Below are positions 59,480-64,000 of a DNA stretch of 64,000 bases, in pieces (the first letter of the stretch is position 1; each line of letters opens with the position of its first letter). Source of the DNA: Aurantimonas sp. HBX-1 (GTDB taxonomy: Bacteria > Pseudomonadota > Alphaproteobacteria > Rhizobiales > Rhizobiaceae). The notes under the pieces were generated by a model that worked only from the letters and a program-made list of their open reading frames with translations, was not told the origin of the DNA and made no database searches. Location: assembly GCF_021391535.1 (NCBI RefSeq), contig NZ_CP090066.1, positions 1,191,501 to 1,255,500 on the forward strand, in the 5' to 3' direction. A program made the translations under genes and the position numbers.

Positions 59480-60483
59480 CAGAGCGGCTGGACGATGTCG
59501 AGCAGGCGGGTAACGAGGCTGCGGGCCGTGACCCCGTCGGCCGCCGCCCGCCATGTCGGGACCAGCCGGTGCGCGAGGATGTCCGGCGCGAGTTCCGCCA
59601 CGTCCTCCGGCACCGCGTAGTCGCGGCCGTGGAGATAGGCGCGCGCCTTCGCCGAGGCGGCAAGCGACAGCGTGCCGCGCGGCGACACCGGATGCTCGAT
59701 GGCGCGGCGGATCTCCGGCGCCGGCTGTTCCTCGCGCGTCGCCATTACCAGGCGAACGATATAATCCTTGAGAGCCGGGGCGAGGTGGACCTGCGCGGCG
59801 GCGCGGCGCGCCGCGACGATGGCGGCGGCGGTGACCGGATGCGGCATGCTGGGCGCGGCGCCGCTCGCCTCGCGCTCGACGAGGTCGAGGATCGAGAGCT
59901 CCGAACTCGCATCCGGCATGTGCACCAGCACATGCATCAGGAAGCGGTCGAGCTGCGCCTCGGGCAGCGGGAAGGTGCCCTCGTGCTCGATCGAGTTCTG
60001 GGTGGCGACGACCATGAACGGCTCGGGGAGCTTGTAGGTCACCCCGCCCGCCGTCACCTGGTTCTCGGCCATCGCCTCGAGCAGCGCCGACTGCACCTTC
60101 GGCGGCGCGCGGTTGATCTCGTCGACCAGGACCAGGGAATGGAAGACCGGCCCCTCGACGAACTCGAAGACGCCGCTCTCCGGGCGGAAGACCTGGGTTC
60201 CGGTGAGGTCGGCCGGCATCAGGTCGGGCGTGCACTGGATGCGTGAGAAGGACGATTCCAGCCCGTCCGCGAGGCGCTTCACGGCCCGCGTCTTGGCAAG
60301 ACCGGGAGGGCCTTCGATCAGCAGGTGGCCGCCGGTCAGAAGCCCGATCATCAGCCGCTCGACCAGCGGCTGATGCCCGATCAGCCCGGCCTCGACGGCG
60401 CGCTGCAGCGCGGCGAGCGCGTGGTCGCCGCCGGAAGCCTCCGGAAGGGTCTCGACGGGGCGTGGCTTGGGAACTTGCTGCAT
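59479..60483 (-). CDS. moxR: MoxR-family AAA+ ATPase
   Basis: 334 residues. Walker A EGPPGLAKTRAVKRLA, Walker B LVLVDEINRAPPKVQSALLE, sensor region VVATQNSIEHEGTFPLPEAQ and arginine finger region DRFLM. It remodels or activates partner vWA proteins. The ATG at 60483 starts the homologous part; the longer frame adds 21 unlike residues. First gene of the Bat operon. Confidence 0.94.
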   Translation of the reverse strand: MQQVPKPRPVETLPEASGGDHALAALQRAVEAGLIGHQPLVERLMIGLLTGGHLLIEGPPGLAKTRAVKRLADGLESSFSRIQCTPDLMPADLTGTQVFRPESGVFEFVEGPVFHSLVLVDEINRAPPKVQSALLEAMAENQVTAGGVTYKLPEPFMVVATQNSIEHEGTFPLPEAQLDRFLMHVLVHMPDASSELSILDLVEREASGAAPSMPHPVTAAAIVAARRAAAQVHLAPALKDYIVRLVMATREEQPAPEIRRAIEHPVSPRGTLSLAASAKARAYLHGRDYAVPEDVAELAPDILAHRLVPTWRAAADGVTARSLVTRLLDIVQPL

Positions 60484-60654
60484 GGCACTGCCGATCCTGA
60501 CGTGGTTCTTCGACGTCGGGGGTCGGTGCCACTCCCCCAGACTCACCCATTATGTCGCAAGCGCCGACGCAAAGGTAGGGGAACCTTTGCTTTCACCGTC
60601 GGCATCTCCCGCCCGGCTGGCGGCGAGCCGCCGGAGCTGTTACCGCACCGACCC

Positions 60655-61167
60655 ATGTTCTTCACCGCCGACACGCATTTCAACGATCCGCGCATCCTGC
60701 GCATCGACCGGCGTCCGTTCCCGGACCTCGCGACACATGACGAGGCGCTGATCGAAAACTGGAACCAGACGGTCGGCACGGACGACATCGTCTGGCATCT
60801 CGGCGATTTCGCGCGCGGCGACGCTGCGATGAAATCGGCGCTGCTGGCGCGGCTCAACGGCCGCAAGCAACTGATCGTCGGCAACAACGACGACGCCACG
60901 ACGATCGACGCGGCCGGATGGGAGAGCGTCCAGACCTACAAGGAGATCACCGTCGAGGGGAGGCTGGTGATCCTCTGCCATTACGCGTTCCGGACCTGGA
61001 ACCAGATGGGCAAGGGCTCCATCGACCTGCACGGGCACTCGCACGGCAAGCTCAAGCCGCTGACGCGCCAGTACGACGTGGGGGTCGACGCCTGGAACTT
61101 CCGGCCCGTGACCCTGTCGCAGATCCTGGCGGCGCGGCGCAAACGCGCGGGCCCGGTCGCCGAATAG
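60655..61167 (+). CDS. Small metallophosphoesterase
   Basis: 170 residues. Calcineurin-like motifs: TADTHFNDPRI, WHLGDFARGDA, IVGNNDDATTID and LCHYAFRTWNQMG, DLHGHSHGK. The usual GNHD/E reads GNNDD, so the active-site His of that motif is Asn; others are kept. It probably hydrolyses a phosphoester; substrate unknown. No clear ribosome site before the ATG. Convergent with the minus-strand genes downstream. Confidence 0.85.
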   Translation: MFFTADTHFNDPRILRIDRRPFPDLATHDEALIENWNQTVGTDDIVWHLGDFARGDAAMKSALLARLNGRKQLIVGNNDDATTIDAAGWESVQTYKEITVEGRLVILCHYAFRTWNQMGKGSIDLHGHSHGKLKPLTRQYDVGVDAWNFRPVTLSQILAARRKRAGPVAE

Positions 61168-61198
61168 CGGCCGGCGCGATCCGCAAAAGCATCGCTGA

Positions 61199-61218
61199 CG
61201 AGGGCCGTTCAGCCCTCG
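61199..61218. terminator. Hairpin at the end of the membrane formate dehydrogenase operon
   Basis: CGAGGGC at 61199-61205 pairs with GCCCTCG at 61212-61218 around a 6-base loop; it overlaps the stop of the 61-residue gene and lies 32 bases beyond the convergent metallophosphoesterase stop. No T-run. Confidence 0.5.
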
Positions 61219-61394
61219 ATTTCGGCCAGCTCGTTGTCGCTCCAGTCGCCAACCAGATTATGGCCGGGATCGCCGACCCGGACACTATTGGTGCTGTAGC
61301 GCTCGTAAGCCGGACGCTGCGCTTCCGACAGCGCGAACGAGGCCACGACGGCGATGACGCCTGCGATCAGAATTCCCGAAACGATGGCTTTCAC
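61209..61394 (-). CDS. Small single-helix membrane protein
   Basis: 61 residues from a GTG start (61394), preceded by GGAG eight bases upstream. One hydrophobic helix (AIVSGILIAGVIAVVASFAL) and a polar tail ending NVxDxx-like (SDNELAEIEG). Proteins like this are widespread in Hyphomicrobiales, but I know no function. The GTGA start overlaps the stop of the Ala/Pro-rich gene, so it is translationally coupled to it. Confidence 0.7.
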   Translation of the reverse strand: MKAIVSGILIAGVIAVVASFALSEAQRPAYERYSTNSVRVGDPGHNLVGDWSDNELAEIEG

Positions 61395-62407
61395 TGGTTC
61401 ACTCCGGGGCTGGCCGGGGTCGCCGCCGGGGCGGCGGGAGCGGCCATCTGCTGGTACTGCATGTCGAGGGCCGCGAGGGCGATGAGCGCCGGCGGCATGT
61501 CGACGCCTTCGCGGCGCATCGAGCGGGCGGCCTCCTGGCATCCCGCGATGTCGTTGGCGTCGGCCAGAGCCTGGCCCTCCGCAAGCGACATCGTCGGCGC
61601 CTTCTTCTGCGGTTCAGGCGTGGTCGGGATGGGCGCGCTCAGGCCGGAGGTCTGCGGTGCATTCTGGCCCGAACCCTCCGCAACGGGCGCGTTGGTCGAG
61701 ACCGGCGCCTCGACGGCGGCGCCGGCCTGATTGGACGAGTCCTGGGCAGACCCGCCTTCCGACTCCTCGGCGACGGTCTCGCCGTCTCTGGCCGTCGGCT
61801 GTACTTCGCTGTCCAGCGCGCCCTCTTCGACCGGCGCTTCGGCATCGCCGGGAGCGGCGGGCGGCGCCTCGGCCGTATCGGTGGGCGCCGCCGGCTCTGG
61901 CTGCCCTGCTGCGGCCGGCTGCGCTTCGGCTTGAGCGGCCGGAGCGGGCTGGCCCGCGGCAGCTGGTGCTGCCTGGCCCGGTGCGGCCGCAGCCGCCTGT
62001 TGGCTCGCGGCCGGAGCCGGCTGGCCTGGGGCGGCCGGCGGAGCAGCGGGCGCGGCCTGACCTGCGGGCGCGGTCGCCGGCTCGGGCGGCTTCGGCGTCA
62101 GGAAGGTCACGAGTTCCGTACAGAGATTGGCAGGGCCGGTGGTGGCGGCTGCCGCCTCGGTCGTTGCCGGCGCGCCGGCAGCGGGTGCCTGAGCGGCGGC
62201 CGCAGGCGCGGGTGCCGCAGGTGCCGGTGCAGCCGCCGCGGGTGCGGATGGCTGTGCGGCGGAGGGTGCGGCCTGCGCCGGCGGCGCCTGCGTCGCGGCG
62301 GCCGGCGGTGCCGGCGTGGTCGCGGCCGGCGGCGTCGCCGTCTGCGCCAGCGCCAGCGGTGCGGCCGTCGAGGCGGCGAGAAGGATCATCAGTCGCGTAA
62401 GGCGCAT
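61391..62407 (-). CDS. Exported Ala/Pro-rich protein in formate dehydrogenase operon
   Basis: 338 residues. Signal peptide (RLMILLAASTAAPLALAQ), then roughly 230 residues of Ala/Pro/Gln-rich low complexity broken by a short ordered part (ANLCTELVTFLTPKPPEP). The C-terminus (TMSLAEGQALADANDIAGCQ, then EAARSMRREGVDMPPALIAL) is helical with one Cys; the pair of cysteines could bridge. It starts four bases after the gamma-subunit stop, so it is cotranscribed. No family recognised; it may be a periplasmic spacer, peptidoglycan-associated or maturation protein. Confidence 0.75.
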   Translation of the reverse strand: MRLTRLMILLAASTAAPLALAQTATPPAATTPAPPAAATQAPPAQAAPSAAQPSAPAAAAPAPAAPAPAAAAQAPAAGAPATTEAAAATTGPANLCTELVTFLTPKPPEPATAPAGQAAPAAPPAAPGQPAPAASQQAAAAAPGQAAPAAAGQPAPAAQAEAQPAAAGQPEPAAPTDTAEAPPAAPGDAEAPVEEGALDSEVQPTARDGETVAEESEGGSAQDSSNQAGAAVEAPVSTNAPVAEGSGQNAPQTSGLSAPIPTTPEPQKKAPTMSLAEGQALADANDIAGCQEAARSMRREGVDMPPALIALAALDMQYQQMAAPAAPAATPASPGVNQ

Positions 62408-62411
62408 GTCG

Positions 62412-63491
62412 TCACTCCGCCGGCGTCGCGTCGGGACGCAGCTGTGCGCCCTTGGCCGTCTTGGCCTGCTCTTCCTCGACCCACAGGCTGTGATGGGTGC
62501 GGGCCCAGCCGAGATCGACCTTGCCGCTGCCCATCGCGTCGTAGGCGCCCTCCATGCCGAGCGAGCCGATATAGATGTGGGCGATGATGACGGCGATCAG
62601 CAGCACGCCGATGATGGCGTGCACGTACTGGGCCATCTGCATGCCGTTGATGTCGAGCGCCGAGAACGGGAACAGCATCAGGACGCCGGACACCGACAGA
62701 GCGAGGCCGCCCAGCGCCACCGACCAGAAGATGACCTTCTGCCCGGCGTTGAAGCGCCTCGCAGGCGGATGACGGTCGCCGACCAAGCCGCCATATTCCT
62801 TGATCCAGCGCATGTCGGTCTTCGAGGGAATGTTGTCCTTGATCCAGACGACGATCATGAACACGAGCCCCAGCATGAAGGCCCACGAGACGTAATTGTG
62901 GACGTACTTGCTCCACTGGCTCATCGCGCCGAAGGCGTCGGCGCCGATCAGCGGGAACAGCAGCCGCTTGCCGAAGATGTAGTTGAGGCCGGTCAGTGCC
63001 AGCAGGATGAAGGCGGTGGCCGTCATCCAGTGGTTGAAGCGCTCGAAGAAGCTGAAGCGCAGGATCTTCCGTCCGGTGATCTCGCCCGGCTCCATCATGA
63101 TCCGGCCGCGGGTGAAGTAGAAGATCGCCAGAAGGGCGATCATGCCGAGGATCGCAAGACCGCCGATCCACGGCAGCCAGCCCTCGCGGAAGGAGCGATA
63201 CTCGCGTCCCTGCGGCTGTTCGAGAACCGCGGCCTTGGCGTCGGGGATCGAGACGCGCCCGTCGATGCGCCCGCCCTGCAGCGCGTTCAGGAGCTGCTGC
63301 TCCGTCGGCGACTCGGCGGTGGGGTTGGCGCCGCTCGGGTCGACGCCGTCAGGCAGCGCCCCGCCCGGCGGATCGATGGATTCGGTGCGCGTCGGCGTGT
63401 TGCCGTCGGTGATCTGCGCCATCGCCGGCAGGCTAGCGATGGTGGCCAGTCCCAGTGTCGCCCCGAAGGCGAGCGTGCGGATGATGTTCAT
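62412..63491 (-). CDS. fdoI: Formate dehydrogenase cytochrome b gamma subunit
   Basis: 359 residues. A signal-like start (NIIRTLAFGATLGLATIAS) and a roughly 100-residue periplasmic N-terminal region precede about four membrane helices. Heme-b histidines are expected in FERFNHWMTAT, SKYVHNYVSW and YVHAIIGVLLIAVIIAHIY. It anchors the enzyme in the membrane and feeds quinone. Ribosome site is weak (GAGACGG). Starts seven bases after the beta-subunit stop. Confidence 0.92.
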   Translation of the reverse strand: MNIIRTLAFGATLGLATIASLPAMAQITDGNTPTRTESIDPPGGALPDGVDPSGANPTAESPTEQQLLNALQGGRIDGRVSIPDAKAAVLEQPQGREYRSFREGWLPWIGGLAILGMIALLAIFYFTRGRIMMEPGEITGRKILRFSFFERFNHWMTATAFILLALTGLNYIFGKRLLFPLIGADAFGAMSQWSKYVHNYVSWAFMLGLVFMIVVWIKDNIPSKTDMRWIKEYGGLVGDRHPPARRFNAGQKVIFWSVALGGLALSVSGVLMLFPFSALDINGMQMAQYVHAIIGVLLIAVIIAHIYIGSLGMEGAYDAMGSGKVDLGWARTHHSLWVEEEQAKTAKGAQLRPDATPAE

Positions 63492-63498
63492 CGCCGTC

Positions 63499-64000
63499 TC
63501 ATGCCCCCAGGGTTTCGCGATAGGCCGTCTGCCAGCCCCAGGCGCCGGTGCCGTAGCCGCGCTGCGCCACCCGCTCCTTGTAGATCGTCGCGATGATCTC
63601 GCCGTCGCCGGCGAGCAGCGACTTGGTCGAGCACATCTCGGCGCACATCGGCAGCTTGCCTTCCGCCAGCCGGTTCTTGCCGTACTTGGCGTACTCGATC
63701 TCCGAGCTGTCGGCTTCCGGACCGCCGGCGCAGAAGGTGCACTTGTCCATCTTGCCGCGCGAGCCGAAATTGCCGACCCGCGGATATTGCGGGGCGCCGA
63801 ACGGGCAGGCGTAGAAGCAGTAGCCGCAGCCAATGCACAGGTCCTTGGAATGCAGGACGACGCCGTCGGCGGTGGTGAAGAAGCAGTCGACCGGGCACAC
63901 CGCCGCGCAGGGCGCGTCGGTGCAGTGCATGCAGGCCATCGACACCGAGCGTTCGCCCGGCTTGCCGTCGTTGAGCGTCACCACCCGCCGCCGGTTGATG
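63499..64000 (-). CDS. fdoH: Formate dehydrogenase iron-sulfur beta subunit, 5' end outside window
   Basis: At least 166 residues are in the window; the frame is open through its right edge (reading INRRRVV before VTLND), so the start is outside. Four-cluster ferredoxin motifs are visible: CMHCTDAPCAAVCPV, CIGCGYCFYACPF, a CTFCAGGPE site and CAEMCSTKSL. It passes electrons from the catalytic subunit to cytochrome b. A molybdopterin subunit gene is expected just beyond 64,000. Confidence 0.93.
   Translation of the reverse strand, partial: INRRRVVTLNDGKPGERSVSMACMHCTDAPCAAVCPVDCFFTTADGVVLHSKDLCIGCGYCFYACPFGAPQYPRVGNFGSRGKMDKCTFCAGGPEADSSEIEYAKYGKNRLAEGKLPMCAEMCSTKSLLAGDGEIIATIYKERVAQRGYGTGAWGWQTAYRETLGA

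Noticed and set aside
1..64000. tRNA, rRNA, integrase, attachment site or replication origin
   Set aside because: None seen by eye in any spacer. An automated scan with tRNAscan-SE and Infernal would be decisive.

Overview
The window reads as one contiguous piece of a high-GC (roughly two-thirds G+C) alphaproteobacterial chromosome, most likely Hyphomicrobiales (Rhizobiales). Clues are the BcsN-type cellulose operon, the rhizobial-style sox gene order, a GtsA-like sugar ABC system under a LacI regulator, and paired palindromic repeats between genes. The family cannot be fixed from sequence alone. I see no tRNA, rRNA, CRISPR array, insertion sequence or phage gene.

Layout. 0.4-4.0 kb: phosphoketolase and acetate kinase, which split sugar phosphates to acetyl phosphate and recover ATP. 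4.2-5.3 kb: a small exported protein and a D-lyxose isomerase. 5.3-11.6 kb (minus): a six-gene sugar/polyol operon (binding protein, two permeases, ATPase, isomerase, dehydrogenase), divergent from a lacI-type gene; two matching operators lie between them. 12.7-13.3 kb: a gene-free stretch with two perfect 34-bp inverted-repeat pairs. 13.3-19.1 kb (minus): a small membrane protein, a divergent SDR, and an NAD-linked formate dehydrogenase whose NuoE- and NuoF-like subunits are fused. 19.7-29.1 kb (minus): cellulose operon bcsN-bcsA-bcsB-bcsZ-TPR gene. 29.5-32.9 kb: a ClC-type chloride protein and a phospholipase D. 32.9-35.7 kb: an AT-rich gap, a nonapeptide-repeat/PRC-barrel exported protein and an L,D-transpeptidase. 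35.7-38.7 kb (minus): a polar amino-acid ABC transporter.

38.9-49.3 kb is a thiosulfate-oxidising locus: soxR and soxS (minus), then soxV, W, X, Y, Z, A, B, C, D, followed by a periplasmic DsrE-like protein and a YeeE/TsuA-type sulfur transporter. 49.5-52.5 kb encodes an autotransporter whose passenger starts with propeller-like repeats. 52.6-54.3 kb has a glyoxalase-fold dioxygenase and a DedA protein. 54.4-60.5 kb (minus) is a complete MoxR-Bat operon. After a small metallophosphoesterase, the window ends inside a second, membrane-bound formate dehydrogenase operon with two unusual small genes at its tail.

Taken together, the cell can draw electrons from thiosulfate (Sox) and formate (one soluble NAD-linked and one membrane enzyme) while importing sugars and amino acids, and can make cellulose: a facultatively lithotrophic, surface-living heterotroph. 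The least explained parts are the nonapeptide-repeat/PRC-barrel protein behind its AT-rich leader, the propeller-type autotransporter, the paired intergenic repeats and the two genes appended to the membrane formate dehydrogenase operon.
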